From positions 1 to 39,425 of the forward strand of contig CAMOIJ010000024.1 in NCBI GenBank assembly GCA_946615865.1: 39,425 nucleotides of DNA, written 5' to 3'. The notes under the pieces are model-generated. The model was not told where the DNA came from. It did no database searches and saw only the letters and a program-made list of their open reading frames with translations. Source of the DNA: an uncultured Lachnospiraceae bacterium (GTDB taxonomy: Bacteria; Bacillota; Clostridia; Lachnospirales; Lachnospiraceae). The stretch's first letter is position 1; every line of letters begins with the position of its first letter. Below, piece by piece: positions 8,468 to 16,912 of the stretch. The position numbers and the translations under genes are program-made.

Positions 8468-9952
8468 ATGGATATCTTATACAGAAGCACCCGTTCAGAA
8501 AGTACGCCGATCACCGCCTCCCAGGCAATCCTGAGAGGATTTCCCGAGGACGGAGGCCTTTACGTTCCAACCTTTGTTCCTGCCCTTGAGACAGGACTTG
8601 CGGACCTTGCGAAGATGGACTACCGCGGTGTGGCTTACGAGGTCATGCGCCTTCTTCTTTCGGACTATACTGAAGAGGAACTGAAAAACTGTATTGACAG
8701 CGCCTATGACAGCAAGTTTGATACAGACGAGATAGCGCCTCTGAGAAAATCAGGAGATGCGTGGTATCTTGAGCTGTTCCACGGCCCTACGATCGCCTTT
8801 AAGGATATGGCACTTTCCATTCTGCCCTATCTGATGACAACAGCGGCGAAGAAGAACGGTTCCGGCCGGGAGATCGTGATCCTCACAGCTACCAGCGGAG
8901 ATACCGGAAAGGCTGCTCTTGCCGGATTTGCCGGCGTCAAAGGGACGAAGATCATGGTCTTTTATCCCAAGCACGGTGTGTCCTCTATTCAGGAGAGGCA
9001 GATGGTGACTACTGTGGGAGCCAACACGAGAGTGATCGGCATCAACGGAAACTTCGATGACGCCCAGACCAGCGTCAAGAATCTTTTCACGGACAAGGCT
9101 CTGGTCACAGAAATGGCACAGAACGGGATGCAGTTCTCCTCTGCCAATTCCATTAATATTGGACGTCTCACGCCTCAGATCGTTTACTATGTATACGCCT
9201 ACACAAGACTTCTCGCTGACGGAGTGATCGGAGAGGGAGATCCGGTGAACTTTGTGGTTCCCACCGGAAACTTCGGCAATATCCTTGCCGCGTACTATGC
9301 CAAGAGAATGGGCCTTCCTGTAGGTAAACTGATCTGCGCATCGAATTCCAATAAAGTTCTGTTCGATTTCTTTACGACAGGCGAATATGACAGAAACCGC
9401 AAATTCGTGCTCACAAGCTCTCCTTCGATGGATATTCTGATCTCGAGCAATCTCGAGAGACTGATCTATCACATCGGCGGAGATGATGCGGAAAAGTGTG
9501 CCGCCTTCATGAAAGAACTGAAGGAAACGGGCAGATACAGCATTACTCCTGAAATGAGAGCGCAGCTCAGTGATTTTGTGAGCGGCTACGCGGATGAGGA
9601 GCAGACAGCGGAAGAGATCCGCACAGTATATGAAAACGACGGCTATGTGATCGATCCCCATACTGCTGTTGCAAGCAGTGTCTACAGAAGATACCGCGCT
9701 GCAGCCTCGGATCTCACGCCTGCAGTGATCGATTCTACGGCAAGCCCCTTCAAATTTGAGGGTTCTGTTATGGCGGCTCTCGGCAAAGATACTTCGCTTC
9801 CGGATCTGGAACTTGCCGACAAACTGAGCGAAGTTGCCGGCGTTCCCGTGCCCAAGGCGGTAAGCGATCTGAGAGATGCGCCTGTTCTTCACAATATTGT
9901 TTGTGACAGGACACAGATGAAGGATGAAGTAAAGAAGTTTCTTAACCTGTAA
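8468..9952 (+). CDS. thrC: Threonine synthase
   Basis: The 494-residue PLP enzyme converts O-phosphohomoserine to threonine. The PLP-binding lysine is Lys112 in FHGPTIAFKDMAL. TATSGDTGKAAL is the phosphate-binding and substrate loop, and NSINIGRLTPQIVYY and VPTGNFGNILAAYYAKRMG are typical of the long type of threonine synthase (E. coli and yeast class). Near the C-terminus DPHTAVA and STASPFKF are also conserved. The start has aaaggag 7 nt upstream. It is followed 33 nt downstream by an aminopeptidase P gene, probably co-transcribed. No other threonine pathway gene is in the window. Confidence 0.97.
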   Translation: MDILYRSTRSESTPITASQAILRGFPEDGGLYVPTFVPALETGLADLAKMDYRGVAYEVMRLLLSDYTEEELKNCIDSAYDSKFDTDEIAPLRKSGDAWYLELFHGPTIAFKDMALSILPYLMTTAAKKNGSGREIVILTATSGDTGKAALAGFAGVKGTKIMVFYPKHGVSSIQERQMVTTVGANTRVIGINGNFDDAQTSVKNLFTDKALVTEMAQNGMQFSSANSINIGRLTPQIVYYVYAYTRLLADGVIGEGDPVNFVVPTGNFGNILAAYYAKRMGLPVGKLICASNSNKVLFDFFTTGEYDRNRKFVLTSSPSMDILISSNLERLIYHIGGDDAEKCAAFMKELKETGRYSITPEMRAQLSDFVSGYADEEQTAEEIRTVYENDGYVIDPHTAVASSVYRRYRAAASDLTPAVIDSTASPFKFEGSVMAALGKDTSLPDLELADKLSEVAGVPVPKAVSDLRDAPVLHNIVCDRTQMKDEVKKFLNL

Positions 9953-9985
9953 ACGAAGATGTGAGGTAAAGACTACGGAGGCAAG

Positions 9986-11815
9986 ATGAGCACAATTCAT
10001 GCAGACAGAATAGAAAAACTCCGTGCGGCGATGGAGAAGAGCGGGATCGACGCTTATATGATCCCTACTGCTGATTATCACAATTCCGAATATGCCGCGG
10101 ATCATTTCCATGCAAGAGAGTATTTCAGCGGTTTTACGGGATCAGCCGGAACACTGGTGGTCCGCCCGGATGAGGCCTGCCTGTGGACGGACGGAAGATA
10201 TTTCATCCAGGCCGCAGGAGAGCTGGAAGGATCCGGCATTATCCTTATGAAGACGGGAGAGCCCGGCGTGCCTTCCCTCGAGGAATATCTGGATCAGAAG
10301 ATGGAAGAGGGAAGCGTTCTGGGTTTTGACGGAAGGTGCGTCCCCTGCCGTGAAGGAAAAGCGCTTGAAAAAATAATGAAGCGCAGAAAAGGCAGTCTGA
10401 ACACCGCTTCGGACCTCGCGGACGGAATATGGGCTGATCGTCCGGCCCTTCCCTGCCATCCTGTAATGGTCCTGGAAGATGACTACACGGGTGAAGATAT
10501 TGAATCCAAACTCGGCCGCCTGAGGGAAGTGATGCGTCAGGAGGGCACTGAGTCCTATATTGACAGCAAACTTGACAACATTATGTGGCTGCTCAATATC
10601 AGGGGAGAGGATGTGACCTGCAACCCTGTTGCCCTCGCACATATATTAGTCGACCACAGAAATGTATATCTGTTTATCCAGGACGGCGAGGTTACCGGTG
10701 AACTTCGCTCATATGCGGCGCTGTACAGAATTTCGCTCCTTCCCTATGATGATTTCGAAGATTTCCTCTCGATCTATGATCACAGAGGTGATTTGTTGTG
10801 CGATCAGGACTGCATCAGCTATAGCGTATACCTGGCGGCGGCAGGAGGACTGGGCAAAGGAGCGGGAAACTACGGGTTCATTACAAAAAAGAGCCCCGTG
10901 GGTCATTTTAAGAGCGTAAAGAATGGCGTGGAAATCGCAAATATCCGCGGATGTTACAAGCGGGACAGCGCGGTGATGTGCAGATTCATCAGGTGGCTGA
11001 CAGAGCGCGTCGTCGATACGGACGCAGAACCCGTAAGGGAATCCGAAGCAGCCGGCCGGCTTGATCAGATGAGGTCCGAAATCTCTGATTTCATGGACCT
11101 GTCATTTGCGACGATCTCCGCATATGGACCCAACGCGGCCATGATGCACTATGAGGCGGTTCCCGGAGTTTCGGATGCCGAACTCAGACCCGAGGGAATG
11201 TATCTGGTGGATTCCGGCGGCCAGTATCTCACTGGCACTACGGATGTCACAAGAACGATCGCTCTGGGACCCGTCACAGACGATATGAAGAAGCATTATA
11301 CTCTTACAGCAGTGTCGAATCTTCAGCTGATGGGAGCGGTCTTTATGGATGGCTGTACAGGCGCCAATCTGGACATTCTGGCAAGAGAGCCGATGTGGAG
11401 AGAGGGACTCGATTACAAGTGCGGAACAGGCCATGGGATCGGGTATTACCTTGGGGTCCACGAGTCGCCGCCCTCTATCCGATGGAAAGTCTTTCCCGGA
11501 AGACTCGATGAACCTTTTGAACCAGGCATGATCGTGTCGGATGAGCCGGGCGTATACCTGGAAGGAAAATACGGGATCCGGATCGAGACGATCCTTGAGG
11601 TAGTGGATCATATGGAGAACGAGAGCGGAAGATTTCTTTCTTTTGAACCGCTCACGCTGGTTCCTTTTGACAGGAACCTGATCGATCCCGATTATCTGAC
11701 TCCTTATACAAGGAAACTCCTCAATGAATATCATGAGAGAGTGCGCATTGAGATCATGCCGCTTCTTAGCGCAGCTGATCAGGAATGGCTAATCTCGCAG
11801 ACTGAGCCAATCTGA
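9986..11815 (+). CDS. Xaa-Pro aminopeptidase, M24 family
   Basis: The 609-residue protein has the three-domain layout of eukaryote-like aminopeptidase P: two creatinase-type N-terminal domains (about 1-150 and 150-310) and a C-terminal M24 pita-bread domain with a further tail. The five dinuclear-metal ligands can be placed: Asp409 (VDSGGQY), Asp420 (TTDVTRT), His483 (GTGHGIGYYLGVHE), Glu520 (SDEPGVY) and Glu534 (IRIETI). It would remove N-terminal residues ahead of proline from peptides in the cytoplasm, as no signal peptide is seen. ATG 9986 has acggagg 5 nt upstream. It follows thrC closely and precedes the 6S RNA gene. Confidence 0.95.
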   Translation: MSTIHADRIEKLRAAMEKSGIDAYMIPTADYHNSEYAADHFHAREYFSGFTGSAGTLVVRPDEACLWTDGRYFIQAAGELEGSGIILMKTGEPGVPSLEEYLDQKMEEGSVLGFDGRCVPCREGKALEKIMKRRKGSLNTASDLADGIWADRPALPCHPVMVLEDDYTGEDIESKLGRLREVMRQEGTESYIDSKLDNIMWLLNIRGEDVTCNPVALAHILVDHRNVYLFIQDGEVTGELRSYAALYRISLLPYDDFEDFLSIYDHRGDLLCDQDCISYSVYLAAAGGLGKGAGNYGFITKKSPVGHFKSVKNGVEIANIRGCYKRDSAVMCRFIRWLTERVVDTDAEPVRESEAAGRLDQMRSEISDFMDLSFATISAYGPNAAMMHYEAVPGVSDAELRPEGMYLVDSGGQYLTGTTDVTRTIALGPVTDDMKKHYTLTAVSNLQLMGAVFMDGCTGANLDILAREPMWREGLDYKCGTGHGIGYYLGVHESPPSIRWKVFPGRLDEPFEPGMIVSDEPGVYLEGKYGIRIETILEVVDHMENESGRFLSFEPLTLVPFDRNLIDPDYLTPYTRKLLNEYHERVRIEIMPLLSAADQEWLISQTEPI

Positions 11816-11821
11816 TGCAGA

Positions 11822-11850
11822 TTGTATAAGAGTGGGGAATGTGTTATAAT
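11822..11850 (+). promoter_or_regulatory. Promoter of the 6S RNA gene
   Basis: TTGTAT (11822-11827) and a perfect TATAAT (11845-11850) are 17 nt apart, with TGT directly before the -10 as an extended -10. The predicted start near 11857 coincides with the 5' end of the RNA closing stem. Confidence 0.85.
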
Positions 11851-11856
11851 GTAATT

Positions 11857-12043
11857 GCCTGAAAGGCCAACATTTCCGTTATTTTGAACCTACAATTACT
11901 TTAAACGGGAATCTTATATCGCTCTTACGGCTGTCATGCCTCCGGCGCTTCGGCGCTGCCAGTGGAAGGCAAAGGTCTGAGCTGCGGGAACCCACCTGGC
12001 ATGCGTGCTAGGAGTCAAAGTACGGAAGTGGCGTTTCAGGTAT
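11857..12043 (+). ncRNA. ssrS: 6S RNA
   Basis: This non-coding stretch of about 185 nt fits a Firmicute 6S RNA, which binds the housekeeping RNA polymerase by mimicking an open promoter. A long interrupted closing stem is visible: cctgaaa 11858-11864 with tttcagg 12034-12040, gcca 11866-11869 with tggc 12029-12032, and ttcc 11874-11877 with ggaa 12024-12027. It leads to a large internal bubble with the clostridial-type segments gaacctac and aaacgggaatcttat. The distal arm includes catgcc/ggcatg pairing and a gcgc hairpin on a ttcg loop (11945-11956). Identity rests on structure and remembered consensus rather than an alignment. The 3' end is approximate. Confidence 0.78.
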
Positions 12044-12103
12044 TATTATGCCATCCGGAAGTCTGCTGTTTTCCGGAATGCTATTGACATAATGTAAGAA
12101 TGG

Positions 12104-12143
12104 GTGCATCTTATACATCTGTGTATGAAGATGCACTTCTTTA
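12104..12143 (+). terminator. Probable terminator downstream of 6S RNA
   Basis: A 13-bp stem with one bulge (gtgcatctt+atac at 12104-12116 with gtat+aagatgcac at 12123-12136) is followed by ttcttta. A smaller hairpin (tccggaa 12054-12060 with ttccgga 12071-12077) lies between it and the 6S RNA. A TTGACA (12084-12089) between the two has no convincing -10. Between this terminator and the next gene (12144-12200) only the ribosome binding site aaggag can be supported. Confidence 0.6.
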
Positions 12144-12200
12144 TGGAAGCATAAGATTTAGTTTTTTGATTGGCAGCCGTAGTATTAGCAAGGAGAATTA

Positions 12201-13625
12201 ATGAAAAGAGTAAACGCGTGGAATACTTATGATTCGGGCATGCTGAGATCCTGCATGGATCTGGCAGACGACTACAAGGACTTTCTGGACCACGGAAAGA
12301 CAGAGCGGGAATGTGTCGACAGATTTGTAAACGAAGCGGAAAGGAATGGTTATATCGAACTCAGCGAAGCGATCAGAAAGGGAATGAAACTCTCTGCGGG
12401 AGACAGAGTTTACAGTGTCTGGATGAACAAGTCAATGGTCCTTTTTGAGATCGGCGCGGAACCTCTCGAGAGCGGGCTCAATATCCTGGGAGCGCATATC
12501 GACTCACCCCGCCTGGACATCAAGCAGAATCCCATGTATGAGGACAATGAGATCGCGTTTCTCGATACACACTATTACGGAGGGATCAAGAAATACCAGT
12601 ATGTGACTATTCCCCTTGCGATCCACGGTGTGATCGTCAAAAAGAACGGAGAGACAGTGATCCTCCGTGTCGGCGAGGATGAGGACGATCCGGTATTCTT
12701 TATCTCGGATCTGCTGATCCACCTTTCCCAGGATCAGCTCAAAAAGCCGGCATCCACAGTGGTGGAAGGCGAAGCCCTGGATCTGATCATAGGCAGCAGG
12801 CCGCTCACTTTCGGCGCAGAAACTGAAAAAGAAAATGAGGGAAGCGAAAAAGAAGCTGTCAAAAAAGCGATTCTCAAAATTCTTTCCGATAATTACGGAA
12901 TCAGCGAGGGGGACTTTGAGTCCGCCGAACTTGAAATCGTTCCTGCCGGAAGAGCCAGAGACGCAGGATTTGACAGAAGTATGGTCCTGGGATATGGACA
13001 GGATGACAGAGCATGTGCGTACCCTTCCTTCAGGGCGCAGATTGAGATACATGATCTTAAGCGGACCAGCTGCACGCTTCTCGTTGATAAAGAAGAGATC
13101 GGCAGTGTGGGAGCGACAGGAATGAGATCCCGTTTCTTTGAAAATGCGCTCGCGGAAGTTATGAATCTGTGCGGAGAGTATAGCGAGTTATCTATGCGCA
13201 GAGCGCTGGCAAACAGCTGCATGCTCTCCTCTGACGTAAGCGCTGCGTATGATCCCTATTATGGATCTGTCTTCGAAAAGAAGAACACATCTTTCCTTGG
13301 CAGAGGAATGACATTTGCCAAATACACAGGGAGCAGAGGAAAATCGGGTTCAAACGATGCAAATGCTGAATATATCGCGCATCTTCGAGGAATACTTGAA
13401 AAGGCGAACGTGTGCACACAGACTGCGGAACTAGGGAAAGTGGACATGGGAGGCGGGGGAACGATCGCCTATATCCTGGCACTTTACGGAATGAATGTGA
13501 TCGACTGCGGAGTTCCTGTTATGAGCATGCACTCTCCTTGGGAAGCAATCAGCAAAGCTGATCTCTATGAGACATACCGGGGTTATAAAGCCTTTCTGCG
13601 GGAAGCGTCTTTTACGAACTTTTAA
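12201..13625 (+). CDS. M18 family aminopeptidase (aspartyl aminopeptidase type)
   Basis: The 474-residue zinc metallopeptidase has the M18 signatures: GAHIDSPRLDIK with metal ligand His99 and neighbouring Asp101, GYGQDDRACAYPSF, the catalytic pair in VDKEEIGSVGATGM, SDVSAAYDP and the C-terminal SMHSPWEAISKADLYETY carrying the last metal-ligand His. It would release N-terminal residues, probably acidic ones, in the cytoplasm. A charged insertion (about residues 200-220, KENEGSEKEAVKKAI) splits the core, as in other long bacterial M18 members. ATG 12201 has aaggag 5 nt upstream. It stands between the 6S RNA terminator and queA, 21 nt apart from the latter. Confidence 0.95.
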   Translation: MKRVNAWNTYDSGMLRSCMDLADDYKDFLDHGKTERECVDRFVNEAERNGYIELSEAIRKGMKLSAGDRVYSVWMNKSMVLFEIGAEPLESGLNILGAHIDSPRLDIKQNPMYEDNEIAFLDTHYYGGIKKYQYVTIPLAIHGVIVKKNGETVILRVGEDEDDPVFFISDLLIHLSQDQLKKPASTVVEGEALDLIIGSRPLTFGAETEKENEGSEKEAVKKAILKILSDNYGISEGDFESAELEIVPAGRARDAGFDRSMVLGYGQDDRACAYPSFRAQIEIHDLKRTSCTLLVDKEEIGSVGATGMRSRFFENALAEVMNLCGEYSELSMRRALANSCMLSSDVSAAYDPYYGSVFEKKNTSFLGRGMTFAKYTGSRGKSGSNDANAEYIAHLRGILEKANVCTQTAELGKVDMGGGGTIAYILALYGMNVIDCGVPVMSMHSPWEAISKADLYETYRGYKAFLREASFTNF

Positions 13626-13646
13626 GGGATCGATTCGAAAGAGTTA

Positions 13647-14699
13647 ATGTACAGTATGGAACAGATTACCGGACTTAAGACATCGGATTACTATTTTGAC
13701 CTGCCACAGGAACTGATCGCGCAGGACCCGCTGGAGGACAGGGCGTCTTCCCGCCTTCTTGTTATGGATAAGGAGACAGGAAAAATCGAACACAGAGTCT
13801 TCAGTGATATAAAAGAATATCTCAAACCCGGAGACACACTGGTTCTCAACGATACCAAAGTGATCCCCGCAAGACTTCTGGGAACAAAAGAAGATACCGG
13901 CGCGAACGTCGAGATCCTGCTGTTAAAAAGGCTTGGCGCCGACAGGTGGGAGACTCTTGTAAGACCCGGGAAAAAGCTGAAACCGGGCGCCCGTATAACA
14001 TTCGGAGACGGAAGCCTGAAGGCGGTGATCCTCGATATACTGGATGAGGGAAACCGCCTGGTGGAATTTGAATACGAGGGTATCTTCGAGGAAGTTCTGG
14101 ACAGGCTCGGAGAGATGCCGCTTCCTCCCTATATCACCCATAAACTCAAGGACAGAAACAGATACCAGACGGTATACGCAAGGTTCGAGGGAAGCGCCGC
14201 CGCGCCTACGGCAGGACTTCATTTTACGAATGAACTGCTGGACGAGATCCGTGCGATGGGAGTGCGCACCGCGTTTGTCACTCTCCATGTCGGCCTCGGA
14301 ACATTCAGGCCTGTGAAGGTCGACGACGTCAAAAACCATCACATGCATACGGAGTGGTATCAGGTGAGTGAAGAAGCTGCGGAACTGATCAACAGGACTC
14401 ATGAAGAAGGCCGCAGGGTAATATGCGTGGGTACTACATCGTGCCGGACTGTGGAAAGCGCGTCGGATGAAAACGGCATAGTTCACGCAGGATCAGACGA
14501 TACGTCGATCTTTATATATCCGGGATACAGATTCAAGGTAATGGATGCTCTTATCACAAATTTCCATCTGCCCGAATCAACACTCGTCATGCTGGTATCC
14601 GCATTTGCGGGAAGAGAAAAGGTCCTGAGCGCTTATGAAGAGGCAATCCGCGAGAAATACAGATTCTTTTCATTCGGAGACGCGTGTTTCTTTTATTAA
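13647..14699 (+). CDS. queA: S-adenosylmethionine:tRNA ribosyltransferase-isomerase
   Basis: The 350-residue product transfers the ribosyl group of SAM to 7-aminomethyl-7-deazaguanine in tRNA, making epoxyqueuosine. QueA signatures are [67 protein letters not shown] and [18 protein letters not shown]. The start is uncertain between ATG 13647 and ATG 13656, as neither has a strong ribosome binding site. No other queuosine genes are in the window. No clear terminator follows, and a new promoter lies in the next 75 nt. Confidence 0.97.
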   Translation: MYSMEQITGLKTSDYYFDLPQELIAQDPLEDRASSRLLVMDKETGKIEHRVFSDIKEYLKPGDTLVLNDTKVIPARLLGTKEDTGANVEILLLKRLGADRWETLVRPGKKLKPGARITFGDGSLKAVILDILDEGNRLVEFEYEGIFEEVLDRLGEMPLPPYITHKLKDRNRYQTVYARFEGSAAAPTAGLHFTNELLDEIRAMGVRTAFVTLHVGLGTFRPVKVDDVKNHHMHTEWYQVSEEAAELINRTHEEGRRVICVGTTSCRTVESASDENGIVHAGSDDTSIFIYPGYRFKVMDALITNFHLPESTLVMLVSAFAGREKVLSAYEEAIREKYRFFSFGDACFFY

Positions 14700-14708
14700 G
14701 TCTTAATG

Positions 14709-14738
14709 TTGAAAAAGAGAGCACCAGTATGATAGTAT
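14709..14738 (+). promoter_or_regulatory. Promoter of the surface-polysaccharide operon
   Basis: TTGAAA (14709-14714) and TAGTAT (14733-14738) are 18 nt apart, and TGA just before the -10 makes it extended. No other promoter of this quality was found in the gaps of the six genes that follow, so they are probably one transcript. Confidence 0.55.
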
Positions 14739-14774
14739 TGAAATGGTAATCTTTAAATCTCGTTGGAGCTAAAA

Positions 14775-15605
14775 ATGTCAGAGAAACATTTGAGCGCTAC
14801 GATCGTCGTAGCTACACATAAAAAATACAGAATGCCCGATGATCCGCTGTACCTTCCCGTCCATGTAGGCGCAGAGGGCAAGAGAGACGCGAAGGGAAAT
14901 CCCCTTGATTTCGGATATCAGAAGGACAACGAGGGGGACAACATCTCTCTCAAGAATCCCCGCTACTGCGAGCTTACGGGAATCTACTGGGCCTGGAAGA
15001 ACCTGGAATGCGACTATATTGGTCTTGTGCACTACAGGCGCTATTTTGGCGGAAGAAGGAGAGGAAAAGATCTGTTTGATTCGATCCTCACAGGAAGGGA
15101 ACTGCAGCCCATGCTGGGCAAGTACGAAGTTTTTGTTCCTACTCCCCAGCACTACTTTATCGAGACTCTGTACTCTCACTATGCGCATACTCATTACGCG
15201 GAGCATTTGGACGCGACAAGAGCGATCCTGTCGGAGAGATATCCGGAGTATCTTGATTCCTATGACAAAGTCCTGAATCAGACTCACGGATACATGTTCA
15301 ACATGATCATAATGGACCGCGCTCATTTTAATATTTACTGCACATGGCTGTTTGATATTCTCGAGGAACTCGAGAAGAGGATCGATGACAGCCTTCTGGA
15401 CGCGTTTGAGGGACGGCTTTACGGAAGGATCAGCGAGATCATCTTTAATGTCTGGCTTGACAGACAGGTGGAGACCGGCGCGATCAGCACTTCTTCGATC
15501 AAGGTCCTGCCTTTGGTCTACATCGAAAAGGTGGACTGGGTCAAGAAAGGTGCGTCGTTCCTGAAAGCTAAGTTCTTCCACAAGAAGTACAACGAAAGTT
15601 TCTGA
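14775..15605 (+). CDS. DUF4422 glycosyltransferase-like protein
   Basis: The 276-residue protein matches the DUF4422 family of putative glycosyltransferases seen in capsule and exopolysaccharide clusters. Visible signs are VVATHKKYRMPDDPLYLPVHVGA at the N-terminus, then NPRYCELTGIYWAWKNL and YIGLVHYRRYF. An open frame continues upstream to a TTG at 14763, but the ribosome binding site (ggag, 14765-14768) lies after that TTG and 6 nt before ATG 14775. No membrane segment or signal peptide is seen, so it acts in the cytoplasm. The donor and acceptor sugars are unknown. It is the first gene of the operon and the only glycosyltransferase in it, so the glycan must be started elsewhere. Confidence 0.82.
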   Translation: MSEKHLSATIVVATHKKYRMPDDPLYLPVHVGAEGKRDAKGNPLDFGYQKDNEGDNISLKNPRYCELTGIYWAWKNLECDYIGLVHYRRYFGGRRRGKDLFDSILTGRELQPMLGKYEVFVPTPQHYFIETLYSHYAHTHYAEHLDATRAILSERYPEYLDSYDKVLNQTHGYMFNMIIMDRAHFNIYCTWLFDILEELEKRIDDSLLDAFEGRLYGRISEIIFNVWLDRQVETGAISTSSIKVLPLVYIEKVDWVKKGASFLKAKFFHKKYNESF

Positions 15606-15637
15606 CGGGTTCAGATATTACAAGAGGACGGATTTGG

Positions 15638-16912
15638 ATGATAGTCACTAATTATCAACAAGCTAAAGTCAGGCTGGACCACGATGGGATCCGCATCAGT
15701 TTTGGTGAGGTCCTTTTCTTTACCGGGCTTGTTCTTTGGCTGATTCAGTTTTATATCAGCAGAACAATCTTCCTTGAGCTTTTCGGCGATACGATATTGA
15801 CTGTTACGCGTTATTTCTGTATGCTGATTTTCTTCGCAAAGATTGTTCTGACAGAATCAACTCTGCATAAAAGAGCTGCCGCGGTATTCATTACAGCTGC
15901 AGCTGTTTTTATAGTGGTTCAGCAGAATATCAACACCGGAATGCCTCTGATACAGATTCTTCTGATGATTTACGGAGCAAGAGGTATCTCCTTCAGAAGG
16001 ATCTGCAAGGTATCTCTCGCCACATGTCTGGTGCTGTGGCTTATACCGGTACTGACTTATTCGGTCGGTTACAACGAACTGGAACGAAGCGAGATCAACG
16101 GCCGTGTAAGAGAATACCTCAATTTTGTATTTGTCACATTCGGCGCCATAAATTTCATGAATATTTTATTCTGCACGTTCTATGTCTTCACGGAACCAGA
16201 CAGAGCAGGAAAAAACGGCGGGATCTCACAGAGAAAGACTGTTCCGTGGCCTTTGATCATTTTGATGACAGCGGTAACGGTCTGGTTATACATGGTCACG
16301 GATACTTCCTTGCCTTTTGCGATCTGCATGCTTTTTATTGTGCTCTATGTGATCATAGTGAAGTTCCGTATTCCTTTTATCAGGAACAATTTGCCGTGCA
16401 GGATCCTGGGAGCGGTTTTTTTTCCTCTGATGGCGTATATAACCTATTATTTCGCTAAGATTTACGATTCCAAAGTCAAATGGATGTCGAAGCTCAACTC
16501 ATTCACCCATAAAAGACTTACCCTTTCAAACCAGGGACTTAACACTTACGGAGTTCATCTTTTTGGAACACAGATCAAAGAGAATACGGATTCGACGAAA
16601 GGCACATATTTCTATCTTGACAGCGCTTATATAAAGGATATGATCTATTTCGGCCTGATCGTTTTTATAATGATCCTGTTGTTTTATTCCGTTATGCTCT
16701 ACGCCAGTATTTTGGAAAACGACAGAACGCTCGCGATATGGCTTATCTGTATCGCTCTATACTCAATGTTTAACAATTTATTATTACTGCCCGCAGAGAA
16801 CGCCACACTGTTCGGGATCTGGTACGCTCTCGATCTTTTAAAGTGGCACAGGAAAAAGGGCAGACTACAATGTACCGCCATTAAGAGGAGAAAGATTGGA
16901 CACACAGCCTAG
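15638..16912 (+). CDS. Polytopic membrane protein, polysaccharide polymerase-like
   Basis: The 424-residue protein is mostly hydrophobic, with about ten predicted transmembrane segments (for example VLFFTGLVLWLIQFYI, VSLATCLVLWLIPVLTY, LIILMTAVTVWLYMV and FIMILLFYSVMLYA). A larger hydrophilic loop near residues 275-325 holds the text NTYGVHLFGTQ. Topology and position between a glycosyltransferase-like gene and a flippase suggest a Wzy-type polymerase or O-antigen-ligase-like protein. That is inferred from context, since this family has little sequence conservation. A ribosome binding site (aagagga) lies 9 nt before the ATG. Its end overlaps the next gene by 17 nt. Confidence 0.6.
   Translation: MIVTNYQQAKVRLDHDGIRISFGEVLFFTGLVLWLIQFYISRTIFLELFGDTILTVTRYFCMLIFFAKIVLTESTLHKRAAAVFITAAAVFIVVQQNINTGMPLIQILLMIYGARGISFRRICKVSLATCLVLWLIPVLTYSVGYNELERSEINGRVREYLNFVFVTFGAINFMNILFCTFYVFTEPDRAGKNGGISQRKTVPWPLIILMTAVTVWLYMVTDTSLPFAICMLFIVLYVIIVKFRIPFIRNNLPCRILGAVFFPLMAYITYYFAKIYDSKVKWMSKLNSFTHKRLTLSNQGLNTYGVHLFGTQIKENTDSTKGTYFYLDSAYIKDMIYFGLIVFIMILLFYSVMLYASILENDRTLAIWLICIALYSMFNNLLLLPAENATLFGIWYALDLLKWHRKKGRLQCTAIKRRKIGHTA

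Noticed and set aside
12501-13052. Long minus-strand frame inside the M18 aminopeptidase gene
   Set aside because: It is a shadow of the real gene, with no start signal and no family pattern.
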